Source: Morinoia aosen
Taxonomy: Eukaryota; Arthropoda; Malacostraca; Amphipoda; Talitridae
Assembly: GCA_030386875.1 (NCBI GenBank)
Contig: CM059562.1
Span: 61,068,201-61,132,200, forward strand
Direction: 5' to 3'
DNA: 64,000 bases
Shown here: positions 28,201 to 43,200 of the stretch, one piece after another
Numbering within the stretch: position 1 is the first letter of the stretch
Layout of the letters: the number at the start of each line of letters is the position of its first letter
Position numbers and translations under genes: made by a program
Notes under the pieces: generated by a model
What the model saw: the letters and a program-made list of their open reading frames with translations, nothing else
What the model was told of the DNA's origin: nothing
Databases searched by the model: none

Positions 28201-31200
28201 TGTGACGCACGAACTCTGAGGGTTGAAATTTAGACTATGCACGAAGGTGTGTGGCTTTACCTTCTTACGAGGTGATTAAATATAAGCTCAAGCAACACTA
28301 ATGGAAAATACAGTGAAATAAATGAAAAATTATTTCAAAAAATAAATAAAAAAGTGTTAAAAAAATAAGAGCACATTCATCTCCGACACATGCCTTTCTG
28401 TCCAAAATGCGGATCTCGTATCAAGGACATAACCTACATTTGAAACTATCAGTATATTAGCAGCTTTTGAACAACGAACGTAAGTTTCCAAACTGTACAT
28501 CCATATGGTCAAAAACTCAAGAGAACGTCTCGAAAACAAATTTTCTAAAATAAGCCGTTAAAAGCACTAAACTCTTGAAAGTACATGAAATCAATTATTT
28601 GACAGACCATCGTTCGAAGAATACAACATGATTGAAAAATATCTTTTAATTTTAAGTGAGTTAATTTTCATCCATGAGAAACAAAGAAAATAACGAATGA
28701 AACGCAATTCTAGCTGCTAAGCAATTGTCTCTGATCATTTGTAACTTGCTGAAGGTTTTTAACGATTAAGAAGCGATACGCACAGATCTTCCTTTTTATT
28801 TCAACCTAGCGTATAACGAGTTCTAATTCAGGTACTCATTACTTCAATTCAGTTCTCTTCAATCCCTCTTCAAACTTTATTATAGTCGCGACAGAATAAA
28901 GTCAGAATCCCATTTTTTGGGTCTATGTTTGAGTCAAGACGTGTTGTTCCTAGCGAAGATAAGAGACTGGGATGATAGACCGCAGCACAGAGAGACTCGG
29001 TGTTGTGGGAACTTCAATGTCGATATTACTTTTGAATTATCTTTTTATTATATCGGAATACAGAACTTAGATAATTAACCTCAACGCGTAGTACAGGCAT
29101 GGCACTTATATCTTATATACCAAAACATATAGGTAGAGTACCACAATGTATAAGTATAGTAAAATTATTCAAGTACCTTTACCACAACGTTTACGTACGA
29201 GTATAGTACTTAGATAATCATACACATCGAAAACTAGTAATGGTATTTAGCTTCTATCAGTCCTTGTTCTGGACAACACTAAGGAACTTTGGTAATTTAA
29301 TTGCAATAGCTTTGCAGTATATCCGGAAAAATAATTTCTGGACAGACTGCAGTTTGGGAAAGTTTTAATTTTAGGACAGAGGTTTCTTTTAGGAACAACC
29401 AAGAATGGTGCATCGCATTCGCAGTTGTATAGACACATTTTTAGTTGATTCTGAAAAATGTTTGACACTTTCTGCTCTGGTCTATCGCCATTTGGGGCGG
29501 GGGTTCAGCGCGGTGCTTCAGAATCTACCGTGCCAACGTGTCCAGACCTCTCATCACGGGAATTGCCTTTAGTTTTTTGAAGAACTCCTCCTTGAAGAAC
29601 ACTCATGAGTTTGAATTATCGTAACGTAATTCCAAGAGAAGTTGTCTTATGGTTGTTTTTAATTCTCTATCTTACTGCAACTCATTTAATAACTAAAATC
29701 TATACGCCTCATTACTCTTCAGGTGATTTTTTAGGATATTTTTACTTCGTTATTATCATTTAATACGAAGTAAATAACTGTAATTCATTTACATTTACAT
29801 TTTAAATGAAATTGAAAATTCAAGAAATATCGAGCGTGCCATTCAGGCAAGGCTCATCAATTTATGGTGACATAAAGCCTCATCAACGCCAGGCCATCTC
29901 ACTTCAGTAGCAGGGAAGACCGGACTGGTGAAGGTGGCCACGTCCGCAAATCCCACAGTTGATGGCCTGAATGCTAGCCAGTGACCGTGATCTGGGGGCA
30001 AGACGATGTCAACATAGCGACAGACATTCCACTGCATACTCCTCTCGAGCTCTCGTGTCATCCACCTTTCATTTGCTACCTGACGACTGAAACTAGGCGC
30101 AACGTCAAACGAGCGACTTCGTTTTTGTATACGTTGCGAGATGCTCCACTCCTATTCATAGTGGTTGTATATTCGTCGTTCTTATTTTCAACATTCGTCA
30201 CTCTATCTTACACGTCACTCACACTGTTTGTTTTAGCAAAAACACTTCTTTGATTTATACGTTTTGTTCTTTACTGCCCATTAGAATCAATGTGAAAATA
30301 TCCCATGAAGAAACAACGCTACCGAAGCTCCCAACCACAGATTTACGTCCCTATTTATACATAAGTTGAAAAAAATACAGTACTGCACTCTAAAAATGCA
30401 CAACATCACATAAAGTGCTTTATTCGAGAAAAAATAAAATATATAGTGTTTATAGTGCCTACTCACTTCAAACAACATCCCAGATCATTTTCGTTAACTT
30501 TTATCAACTAATTTAGAAGGTGCGTATTTATTCATCTCTATCATACTTTCGAGTTAAGATCATTGTCATATTATTCAATTTTGGCACTTTTTAAACTTGT
30601 ATTTTAAGCGAGTGATATTTTTTCGAGTATACGAATATTCTACTAACTATATTTTTCAGTAGAATTTTATGAAACATGCAAAGGAGAATATGCATTTGGT
30701 TGCTGTCACTGTCATCGCTCGCCAATTCCAAGTAAAACTTTTATTTCAGGTTCTTTTCATCAGATGCAGATAAGCAGATACGGCTCGTTATACGTTCATG
30801 TTTAAAAACACCTTGAAACTTTGAAAAATAGCAAACACAGTATTCAATTAAGTGATACAAGAAAAGAAGTATCAGTTCAACAAATGAGTACCATCTGTGT
30901 ATGACTACTCATTGTGAAATTATTCACGCGTTCTTTACAGATATCTATTTTTTTATATTAGTATGCAGGAAATAAAAGAAATGACATTGTCACAAATAAA
31001 GAACACAAATTTAAGCAAAAAAAAATGGAAAAAATTAGGGACATGAGTTGTTTCGAGAAAATGGTTAGAAGCTAAATTATGTCTTGGTCAACCTACTTAA
31101 TTACATATGTCCATTGAACATTTTCGTCGTAAGAGCACCTCAATTGTGTTTCAATGCTGCAAATCTACAGATACCGTAAAGATAACATCCCTAAGAAGCT

Positions 31201-34200
31201 ATCTCCACGAGCATAAGAACTTTGAATCCCCACCACATACGAGGAGCTGCAAGCGTTTGTATTTGTACAAGCCAGTAGAGTTAAAGTATTAAATAATTCA
31301 CTACGTGCACTTGAGGTCCTAAGCCAAGGGAGAGACTTTACTAAAAATGACACTCTGTGCAGAAGCCGTTCTCGATTAACATTCGAACATTTTAATTCAA
31401 AGTGCACGCAGACAGAGCCTAAAAGTCTGGGATAGTTTTTTGTTACCATTGTTATGGTAGATTTTTATGACCAAAATAGAAGCCGAGATTTAAGAGTCCA
31501 CAACTAATTCTCCTCATTTTAGATTACTAAGAGACTCATTGTCTATAATAATCAAACAACCAATACAAATGAAAATGTGTCTTTTCAGAGCACTGACGAT
31601 TAGTGTGTGTTGTGAACAGGAAATTTGGTGATGCCTGCTGAGCTCAAACCAAAAAAACAATTTGGACTCCTCGCCCACCCTGATTTCAGCCTTCTTACAT
31701 GCCTAGCCTGAACACGCAGAAAACTTAGTCAACGCGAGCTGTACGATGAACCCACCTTCTTGGGGCGGGTCAATGAAGTACGAGTTGGTGACGTCGGAGA
31801 CCACCTCCCAGCGGGATCCCTCTCGCTCCTGCGTGTCGGCGGAGCTGAGCCGTTTCCACGAGCAAAGGTTACCGTTGGTGAAGTCGCAGCCGGTTGCTGA
31901 CGGCACCTCTGTAGGACGGGCAAATGCATATTTGTGAGTTGTCATAGAGCTGTTTCTAGAATTAAAACAACTCTGGTTTCTTTCCTGCTAGAGAAGTATA
32001 GTTTTACGAGAGTATTTATCTGCAGGGTTCTAAGTTGAAGCAGTACGATGATAAACTACAGTCCTATATATTTTTTTCATTTTAACCCAGCTGTTTTTAA
32101 AATAGATGTGGGATAAAATCACGCTACAGATGAAATGAAAATACTGTCGTTTTGAGCTCATGGGGAATCAGAGAGTAAAATTGTCATCGTTGGACTAGCG
32201 TTCTACATCATACTCAAAGACATAAAGTTATAATTCAAGATTACTTTGTCGTTTGAACTCTTCATATAAATCTGTGTTGAAATCTAGTTAAATGACAACT
32301 CCAACACTTAGACAGTAGTTGGTTGAACTGAAATTTAATATTCAACTCAAATTTAATTAAAGTCAACTGTAGTAAGCAATTATAAAAACAGCAAACATAA
32401 CTGGATCTGGCCCCCATTTAGCTTGAATTAAGTATTTAGAAGCTGAATTGGTGACTACTGGTCGGTCAGCAGCATCATAAAGATCCTCTCCGCGGCCAAC
32501 GATGGCGCACGTTGCGGTTAAAGTGTCAAACAATTTAACAATAATTTTTATTCAAAATTACCAGTTATTTGGCTTATATTTTTTCAGTAATATTTACGCA
32601 ATTTCGCCAGTAGACTAAAAGTGCCGTGAATGAATTGTTCTCTTTTTAATTTTATTCCGCTGATGGACCAATTGTGACTTTTTTCCTCACGCTTAAACTT
32701 TTCATGAGACGGGTCTCTGCATTCTTTTTCTCAGTTATTTGTAATAAGTAATATTAGCTGCCACCACTCGCGTGGGCTATAACCATATCGTAATGATAAT
32801 ATAAATATTTTTTCCCTTCATGATTATTTTTATTCGATTAGCTAGTAAGTTTGCCGTATGCCTAAAACGAAACCATATGAATGATGCATATCAAACTAAA
32901 TATGCAGAATCAATTTTTTTTACAAATACTTTCCTGATGTTAATTATTGCCAGCTTCTCATAATTCGTCCAACATTTTGCCTACAATACAATACATAAAA
33001 GCGTTGTGAGATAATTCCCATGTATTAAGTAGTACCCCCCTTAATAAGGGCTTTCGTTACCCATCATCAATAAACGGAACTGATGTCAATCTTTTAGACA
33101 TCACACAATAATTACTCTCATTATTACGCATTAACTCTCATTCAATCTCCAGGATTCCTTGAAGTACCATGGTATTTACGAGTAAAATCGAGTCATGTTA
33201 TATTTTAATTGCACGGACATTTCCATATCAGCATTTGACAAATCGACTATTATAGGAGATTACCACCTAAATGTTCATCACAATCGATCTTTTCTTGTGG
33301 AGTGCTTTCGGTTATCTATTCATTTAAAGTTGGTTGACCCGATTTTATTTACAGATAGTAACGTGTTCCTTCTAGCAATTTTGCTACGATGGTTTGTGTT
33401 AGGAGCATCTCTATGTAATGCATTTTTTGTCTCTCCATACGAGTCGCAATTATTTATTTTGCGAGAAAACGAGGACATATGTTCTACGCCGATGATAATT
33501 GCTATTTAAAGACATGATCTGATTAAGTTTAGCTACCGGCTTATGAATTATAATATCCGAATTACCAGCTTAAATTGAAAATCCAATTCTATTATTCATT
33601 TCGGATGGTTTCTTCGATTGGTTTTTTATTATTATTTAAGACCTAAAAGTAAACGAAATGGTTCTAATTAAACTTAAAACCTACCAGTGTTACAACGGGG
33701 ACAAAACAAAGAAGAGAAGCATAAGAAAGATTATTCCATGTAACAGAGGAACTTCTACAGAGACTATGATTTCAGCACGACGTTCGTGTAGAAGTTGCTA
33801 GGAGAGGTAATATGATATTTTAAAACTGTGTCGATGATACTGAGAAGTCTCTTTTTTATTTGAAACCTTTCCAACACTCGCTCAAATAATGACCGATGAA
33901 GAGCCGAGTTTGAGAAAAGTAAACCTACGTTGACTAGTCGACTTTCAAATTCAAATTTCCAATCAGAAATTTACGCATCTGGTGTTCCTCATTGAACGAA
34001 GGTCATTCAAGTAAACCAACCCGTGCTTGCAGGCGCGGGAGACGTAGCACCCGTGGAGGCTGAGTTTGAGGATGGCAGTAAGGGACAGTTGTTGGTTAGG
34101 GTCACAGAGACGTCATCTATTGACACCATGGCCTGGTCGTAGCTTGTTCCCCATTCGCCTGCCATGCGTGTCGCTACGAAACTGATCTGCTCACAATGAG

Positions 34201-37200
34201 GAAACATCTCTGTTGATCACCTCATTATTATAACGGCGTAGTAGAAACTCGATTTTAGCTTTCTACCTAGGTTAAATGAGGGCATGGGTGAGGAAACTGC
34301 TAACTCCATTCCTAAAATTCCTCTTTTAATCTGTCTTTTTAATCTGTCCTTTGTCTCTTTATAATCACCCAAGTAGCTGGACATACCTTCGTGAAAATAC
34401 CACGAGTGAAGACCTGAAATCGAATTGATGGAATGATAAACTACGTTTAGAATAATTCTAGTTGTGATGGATATTGTCTTTTCTTGAAAGAGCGTTAAAT
34501 TAGCGCAAAAAATCCAGCAGAAACTTCGACATAAGTTTGATTTTGACAGAAATCATATTATATCGTGAGTTACTCTATTCGTATGAAGAGCAGATATGTG
34601 CCTGATGCAGGTGGAATCTTCGAACACAAAATTGCTATAGACCAAATAAAAAACTTACCTCAAGATAATTATACGCTTTTACTGAGATGGGAGCTTGGCC
34701 TTCAGCCCAATAGCCTATTTTCCAGTCAGTAGGGATGCTCCATATCGTCTTGTTCGTCGTTTGGCTTCCGCCAGGGGCCACGAGTCGCTCAGTAACTTCC
34801 AGTGTTGCGGGTGCGCTGCGTAATATCTTGAACCTAATGCAAAACGTGGCAATAACCACAGATTAACGTCAAGTAGCTTTTATTTTTCACGATAAAAAAG
34901 TGTGAAAAGGAGTATCCCTGTCGGAATGAAAATCTACAATAGCTGTGTAATAAACTTCCCTAAAGTAAACTGAATTGAAAGACTTTCAGAAGTCAAGCTC
35001 TACACGTTTACGTCATTTGAAGCACATCTATTCAAGACTTCCGAAAGTTTACGTATTCAAGATTCCCGCCCATAAAGGCTTGACTTACACTCTGAAGAAA
35101 ATAATAGATGAAAAAGTTTCAAATGGTTGTTAAATAGAAGCTGAGTAGCAGCTGTTTATTGTAAAATGTCAACATGATGGGAAATTCATATGTTAAATCA
35201 TAAACTGTTCTTAGCTACCCAGCGTTGAAATAAGAGTTTCTTCACGCACTTTTAAAATTAAGCGATTGGTCATAGTCACGCAGTAGTTGCAGCTGGGTGG
35301 AGAGATGCTCATCTTACTTCTGACCATTTGGTCGGGCAATGCATTCATCACGCAAGATTATCTTTGACGAAACTCAGTCAAGCAAAATTTAACCTAGAAT
35401 TATTTTTAACATTAAATTGAAATTAACGTTATGTTTATATATTAAAATTGCTTTTGAAGGGGCTCAACCTATGAGGCCTTTACCTATCAATCTATCAATT
35501 GATTTCATACAGCTTGAATGTTTCTGCACGCGGATGATAATGTATGAAGAAGCGTCCAAGAAGAACAACGTTAACACTGCCTCACTGTAATACATTACGT
35601 CCAGAGTAACTTAGTTCATTTAATAGTTCGAAATTATCTATAAGCAAGATATGCATCAAATGAAGATTTTATAGTGAAATAAATAGTACGAGATATAAAT
35701 TATCCAATGCCGAATTTAATGAGGACACTAACATAATTTTGGGTTTTTCAGAGCTAAGTCATTTTTTCTGCAATTAAAAAAATCATCCACGCATATTGAA
35801 TGATGAAAGATTTTTTCAAGAATCTTTTCCATTTCCCAGTCATTTTCAGATCAATCTTTTATTTTTTTATTTTACAAATGGTTTCTACTTAATTTCAAGC
35901 GCATGTGACGACAACGTCTGATATCGCTTACGAGATGATAGTGACCGGATATTTATTTGGGGACAAACGTAACTTTCCCCCAAAATGTGGACCGAAAAGA
36001 TGAAGCATACTTGAACAATTCAAATATTTTGTAAATTTTCTAGCATGGGTAGGCGGTTTGTAATTTAGTGCTTCAATTGGTCTCAATTCATTCACAATCT
36101 TACAGTAGACCCAAAATTTTACTTATCTGGTATTGTCGCAGCACGATCTGATTTATGTGCGAAAATCACAAATAAGAAGCTATGCACAGATGAATTCGTA
36201 ATGTTGAGTGCAGCCCCTACAACTTGATGATTTTTGAACACATGAGCGAAACGAGACTCTCACAAAGCAGAGTTCGCCCAATTATATCACAAAAAGAATA
36301 TTCTTTCACAGCAAGAAGAGAAAAAAGAAAAAAGAAAAAAAAACGCTTTTTCCAAAAAATTGATGCATAAGATGCATTAAAACACATTGGATATTTCAAA
36401 TTTCTTAACATAAAACGTCTTTAATTGATAGATAAACGTACCATCCGAGGCGTACTAATAGACAAACTATACGAGGCTTACTAATAGACAAACTATACGA
36501 GGCTTACTAATAGACAAACCATACGAGGTGTGCTAATAGATGAACTATGTCAGGGGCTAATTAAATCAAAATATTATCCCTTGGATATTTTATAGACTAA
36601 GAGATGGCTGACAACTTATAAATAATTTAAATACTGCTAGAGAATTCTTCGGAATTCCTTAATTATCTGTTGAACCGAAGTAAGAAAAGACAAAAAACGC
36701 TTTACTGCAGCAGATTAAAACACCGTCGTAAATGATTATCAAGTAGTGAGAAATAGTTAGTCACAAAGTAATTTATAAAAAACATCGCGCAACACAACAT
36801 GTACATTGCACATCTAGAAACGCGTTCACAAAAATGCACACAGAATGCAATTCCTAGCTTGTTCAACATACGGGTTTTTTCAAGAGTCATGTGCTCAAAG
36901 CCTCAAATTGCGCTTTATTTTATTTGTCTGTATAAATTTTGCATTTTTTCTATTCACATAAACGCCCTCTGGGGTAGCGACAGATCTATTTTTGAATCAT
37001 TTAGCAAGTGTAACAAATATATTTATTTCTGAAATGTGTTTCAGTGTTAACTGGTCGCAGAGCATTAAGTGAAAAATAATGAACCTTGATGTTTTGTTTT
37101 TTCGCGAAAAATAGAAATATAAACATACATATGTATATCTGTGTGTAGATATACACACACACATATACACACATAGATATACATGTTTGCGTGCGCATAT

Positions 37201-40200
37201 ATATACACACACATACTCATACACACATATTCAAATTCATAAGCACTGAAAATTAATACATAAAATACCTATATATATATATATTTGTATAAATAATAAA
37301 CATAAAAACAGTCTTACTCTTGCTACGTCGAAAATGACAGTCGAGCTCAGTGTAATCGTTAGAAATTATTTGAAAAAAAATAAGTAAAAGGAAAAATAAC
37401 TTCGAAAAACGTATAATGAACAAGTTTTCAATTTCAATCAGAAATTTCAAGGGAAATCAAGTTATAGTCTAGGGACAACAACAAAAAAAATCTCGGGTTT
37501 CACATCTTCTCGGTATTCTCTTCAACATCATACGGACATGGGTATACATGGGACAAAATGGAGATCCTGTGATAGCCGGATATCACATAAGAGTTGCAAA
37601 TTTCTACAAAATTTTGGCACGTTGGCGTAGATGGTACAGTAGGCCAATGTAGTATTTTATTTACGGAAGTTTAGAGTTATTTCTGATTTGAAGTTCAGTA
37701 CTAACTGTGTGCAGAGAAAGAAATAAAAAGGAAAAAACGCATATTCGACTCCCACACATGGAGTACAGGAGTACACACCAAACGAGGAGTACAATAGCCT
37801 TGTCAGGGGTTAATTATGTCAATGAGAGAACAAACAGAATATATATTCTCTGGGGTATTCCACGCATGGTAAGATGATTGAAGACTCATAAATACTAAAA
37901 TATACTAATACATTCTACCGAGATCGACTGAAACACAGTCGTAAATAATTTCAAAGTAGTTCGACAACGTTAGCCAAAAGTAATTTATAAAAACATAGCA
38001 CTACACTTACATATAGCAACACGTGAACTGATATACACACAAAAATGAATTTCAGAGATTCTTCATCATACGGATGGTAAATATAACTACAGATAATAGA
38101 AAATAATAGTATTAAAAAACGACCTTCGTCCTGCTACATTGAGCTGACGGCTGCGTTGCTCATTGTAGTCGACAGCAACAATTAAGATGACTGTTAGAAG
38201 GACTTAGCAAACGCAAAAAGAAGATAATTCCAAATTTCCTAACAGAAATTTCAAGAAAATCGACCCACAGATTGAAAGCAACAACAACAAAAATTTTAGG
38301 TTTCTCATCCTCTCGGTATTCTCTTTAACAACATTTGGGTGCATGCGATATAATGGAGACAAGGTGAGAGATTTATTTTACTAATGACTAGTTATGAGTA
38401 ACACGTAGCTACAAAATTTCTACGTATAGACTACATGTGAGCCTAATTATTGCTTCATAATCAACTTCCTAACCCCAACCAGGTGTTCTTAAGAGTGTGA
38501 GAAAAAAAAGCACCACAGTATGAAATCGAAGGAATCTTTGCTCAAGGTTTGCCTCTCCTCCGTCCGCATAGAAAGAGCAAGAATGGAAGACGTTGAAGAC
38601 AGAAGTAACAAGTCGAAGAAAAAATAAAAGCGCAAAAAAGCAATAGTATAACGAAAAAAATGATCCGCAACAAAAGAAAAGCAGTATCTATTTCAACGAA
38701 TAAAAGGCAGACCAAACCATCAGAACGGGAATTCACATCTTTCCCATGGAAGTGCGAATTCTGTTGGATACAATGATTATACCTACCTATGAGGGGCGTA
38801 GTCTAACGGAAACTAATAAACGTCTTCACTGATGAGGTGTCTTGGCATTCCTGAAATTTTGAAGTACTTCTTGGTGCTCATACACTCCCTTTCTGGTAAA
38901 AAAATATCTTTTCACGTCGTAAAATTACTTTAATTCAATTCAACTGCATGGTACGACAATGGCTGATTTCATTCAGAAGAAAAATAATAATCAGATTTTT
39001 ATTGAGAAAGAAAAGAAACTGTCCTCACTGTTTTAACGCCTCTCCAACATGTCGACCGAAGAGGATTAAAAATACTTGTACAATCCAAATGTTATGTAAG
39101 TTTTCCTACAAGGGTAAGAGCAAAGACCAAATCTGAAAAAAGGATTTAAACTTGAGAAGGAGCAAGTGAATGTGTCACTCTGTTATGTGCTAATCTTTCA
39201 TTATAGTGCTGCTCCATCAAGTTGTACAACTGGAGGAGGGTTTTCCCTCGTCAATTCTAAATTCGGAAGCATTTTTACTAATTACATTCTTCCGTTCATG
39301 TTTCGTTACATTTACAATCTTAATTCATACCTAATTTTGGCGTTTAGATGAACATGCATGGTGGATTTCATAATTGCAACATTATCCATGTTGATGTAGA
39401 AGCTATATTACTGTTTTTACGGCTAATTATAAAGAGAACAGAACTGATGGAGTAATAAAATTTTGTAAAAATCTTCTCTAGTAGTTTTCCTTGATATTTC
39501 GTCGGAAAAAAGTATTTTTTCAGTTGCCTGCGGATGATTTGAAGAACGAATTATCAGGGAACAGTGAAAAATCGAATGGTGGTCGACAAACCTCGTAAAT
39601 TTTGTAATGAACGTAAAGAACTGCGTAAAAGCGTCTGAAATTATAAAAATGCGTTCAAACTAACCAACGTTAATCGTGGGCTACAAATGATTTTTTCTCA
39701 CCATTTTTTCACTCTTTCATTATTTTCTGTTAAATTTAGCAATGATATCGTTAGAAAGCATTCGTTTCTGTTTGTATATGAAAAAAAGTTATTGATTAAA
39801 TTCATTTAATTGTATTCAATAACGAACGATATCAATAATGAATATTACACGATCTGGAATATCATTAATCTGATGATGTCTTTTCGCCCTGCTTCACAAA
39901 CCCATTCCAAAAGTCAGCACCAGATTGTATTCAATAATGTACAATATTAATAATCATTATTACACGATCTGGAATATCATTTATCTGATGATGTCTTTTC
40001 GCCCTGCTCCGTTGACCTATTGCAAAGTCAGCGTTAGAGATCACTATATATGAAACAAACTACAATGAGCAACAACTAAATTAACCACCAACGTTGTTCC
40101 CAAATTAATTAGAGAGCCTTTCATAAAAACCTACTCACCAGAATTTGAAACAGTTTCGTTTAGAGACGTAGGGTGATGCGAGAACTGCTTGCGTCCCTGG

Positions 40201-43200
40201 CTTTGAGTCCTCATGTGAGACAAAGATGAGGTGAGTCGGGGTGGGAGGCCCGTCCTCGCCGGGGTGCAGCGAGTAGAATGCCCAATTCATCGAGCCCTCG
40301 TTGCGCCAGCCACAAGTGTCCGTTTCGAAGTCACAAGTTGCTGCACAAAATGTGACCTTGGATGTTTTTCTCAAACGCAGAATAACACACAGGAGAAACA
40401 GAGCTATAATAAGCCTAATTTTCACTTGAAAGCCCGTGAGTGCACGACAGAATGTAGAATTATGTCATGAAATGTACGTATTCTTGTCATCAACTCTGAC
40501 AGCTTCTAGCTTTTTCTGTAGCACTTCTCACCGTTGTCTCATTTTGTTTTTAGCTTAAGTTCCTTCATTTCGTCTCCATGATTAGTGTCCCCTCCAGTAA
40601 TATTTTGCGCCACTTGTAACCTTTCAAAAATCGAGTCTGCCCTGTGTTGATCGCACGTACCGATTAATTTTTTATTATTGGCTTCTCTTTATGCAGTATT
40701 CTCCTAGAATATCTTTCTCGCCCCATTTTCCTTTCATCGTACGCCTTTTCGTTTGCTTCCATTTCCAGCCGTTAAGAATATCGTGGTAGAGAAAATAGTT
40801 AGGGTAAAAATCGGTTTAACAGCGGAGGATGTTCCTGTGCGATATAGTAAATTATCAACCAATTGTGAACATGAGGCAAGTTTACCAAGATTGTGTGAAG
40901 AACATGTATTCAACGAAAGAATGTTTTCCGTAATAGGATAAGGCACGGGGACAAACTAATTTAAAATTTAATTGTCTCAAAAGACACTGATTCGTGGTAT
41001 TTATTAACGACTTCAGGGAGAGTAAGGTCTATTAATTAATTTCGATGATTCTTTAGGGGCAATCACAAATTTCCATATTCATTGTCACACGTCTATAAAT
41101 GTAGCTCCAATATTCTCTGTATTTAAAAGCAATAATGCTGTGGAGATAATCGTTCTGAAATTGCATTTTTATCATTAAAAAACAGAAAATAACTGTGAGT
41201 AAGTCCTCTCTCTTCATTTCCTAACTCTGTTCTCGCCACACCCTTACCCAAAAAATCTTAATGACCTCTCACTGAGCGGCTCAGAAAGCCAGGACACTGT
41301 TCAAACTTCTTGAAGTATTTGTAATAAAATGAGGTTCTCACACAGAGTATATTCAAAAATCCCGAATCTAAGCGTATTATCCATTCGCCTTTCAAAAACT
41401 CTTGAATGGGCTTGAGCCAGAGACTTAGTCATGCTGATACAACTCAGTGACTCAATAGACAGAAAATAAATTGGAAGTACGAGTACATTAAATGAAAGCT
41501 GATATATACCATGATTTTGCCCTATCTCAAGTAAGGTCATCTGAAGCATGGTCACTGGCGCACAGTTGCATGTGCTGTGGATATTTACCGTATACAGAGC
41601 AAGTGACGTTGCTCTGGAGGACGATATCGTCTACTTTGAGAGAGCCTTTTCTCTTCAACCCTGACGTTATTTCGAAGAGGATCTGCTGTGCAGTGGAGCT
41701 GCTCTTGTATTTAGCAGATGCGAACATCCAAGCACTTGTGTCATCGCCAGCTGAAAGGACAAAAAACATCTGTTATTTATTTCTCGTCAAAAGCAAGGTT
41801 GAACTATATAAGTGATGTTTATTTTAAAATGCAGGTCACTTCTTTATTTCTGCAACGTAAATAAAAAAATAGCTGAAAAATTTATTCATTCACAATAAAG
41901 GAGAGAATGGCATAAAAAACAGAATCTATGGAGAAATGCATTAATTGCTTATAAGGTTTCAGTCTTATCACTAAGTAGTAATGGCTGATTATACACAACA
42001 GTGTAATTTACATGCTACGAGTCTGGTTCTAGTTCGATAAATGGGATTAGAGAACAATATGAAGGATTCATATGAAAAAATGAAGGATATGAAGGTATAG
42101 GGAAGGATTCTCGTACATAAACAGCTAAAAGGTGCTTGACCTTGGTATCTAGACATCAACTTGCAAAAGAAGTGGGAAAATGAAAGCTGCAGATTGGTTA
42201 ACTACGAATACAGGCTAAGACTGAATGTAATATCAGATGCAGAAAACGTTTGTCGGAATAAAGAGGATGCGAATATTGTAAATCAATGCCACAATACCAA
42301 CCCACGTAAGCAATGCAAAAACATGTGTAGAACAAACTAATCTGATGCACTCTTTCGGAAAGGTTCTCGTATATTTTGGACAGAGCTGTGTGGAAACACA
42401 GCTAGGCGAAGAATGAGAGAGATGTAATAAAATAAAGCAAGACACGAGGCCTTCTTCTCACACATTAAGTGGTACGAAAATGACCACGCCTGCTTGAGAC
42501 ATCGTGGAAACAATCAGTCACAGAATATGACAGAATATGATTGCCAACGTATTATTAGGATGCACTACAAGTATAACACAATCGTGTAGTGTGTTTGCAG
42601 CCAAGAAAATGTAAACTGTGTCTTGATCAGGTAATTTATCGGGTGTTAAACGACGAAAGGAAGAATTTTTAATGGTGGCACGACATTTGTAGCTTCTCAT
42701 TTGTGAATGAATGAATTTGGCGATATTTTACTCACCGAATTGGAATTGGTTGAGAGCTTCGCTGGAGTTGGTCGTCAGCCTGAAGGAGACAAAGTCTTTG
42801 GTGATGAGCTGGTACCAGAACGTGAGGCAGTAATGGACGTTGTCTCCAGCTGGTATTACAGGACCGCCGAACCTTGTCAGTTCATTCGGGTATTTGGCAT
42901 CCGAGAAATTAGCCATGAGGAAATAACCTGGAATGGACACAAAAAGGATTTAATGAATTTGTAAATGAGCTTGCAGCACTACATCTACTACTTTTCGAAA
43001 TAAAATTGAATGATGTATTTAAACTGTTCTCGTTGACTATTCCGGTACCACTCCTATGTAGTTTCGACTTCATCACTGATAGAATTCGTAGGGTTATGTA
43101 TACATAACAATTAGATGAAAGAAAGACAGTACAGTGTAAAGTTCACAATGATAGCTTGACGATAACGCACAAAATTTTGATATTAGGCAATTAAAACCAA

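Larger units (their letters stand above)
28216..34050 (-). other. Introns 10-12: content
   Basis: The spaces between exons 13, 12, 11 and 10 are AT-rich intronic DNA. I saw no extra MAM signature, no transposon ends and no tandem array. Open frames such as 33195-33509 (plus strand, 104 codons) lack recognisable motifs and are most likely chance. Confidence 0.55.
35880..39135. repeat. Diverged local duplication in intron 8
   Basis: Two pairs of similar blocks. Block Y at about 36430-37560 matches about 37740-38370; shared landmarks are GTCAGGGG, CGTCGTAAAT / CAGTCGTAAAT, AAAGTAATTTATAAAAA, AGAAATTTCAAG, and CTCGGTATTCTCTT. Block X at 35880-36070 matches 38940-39130; shared landmarks are ACATGT/AAATGTGGACCGAA and CAATCCAAAT/CAATTCAAAT then TTTTC. 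The order is X-Y-Y'-X', so more than one event is needed. Confidence 0.55.
34834..40138 (-). other. Intron 8: duplicated, repeat-rich 5.3-kb intron
   Basis: Separates exons 8 and 9 of MAM domain 3. It carries a diverged local duplication (35880-39135), a 26-bp tandem array, CA/TA microsatellites, a purine-rich repeat copy and a 115-bp tandem duplication near its start. No coding signal was found. Confidence 0.65.

Noticed and set aside
33195..33509. 104-codon plus-strand open frame
   Set aside because: No recognisable domain, AT-rich codons typical of introns, no nearby promoter or splice context.
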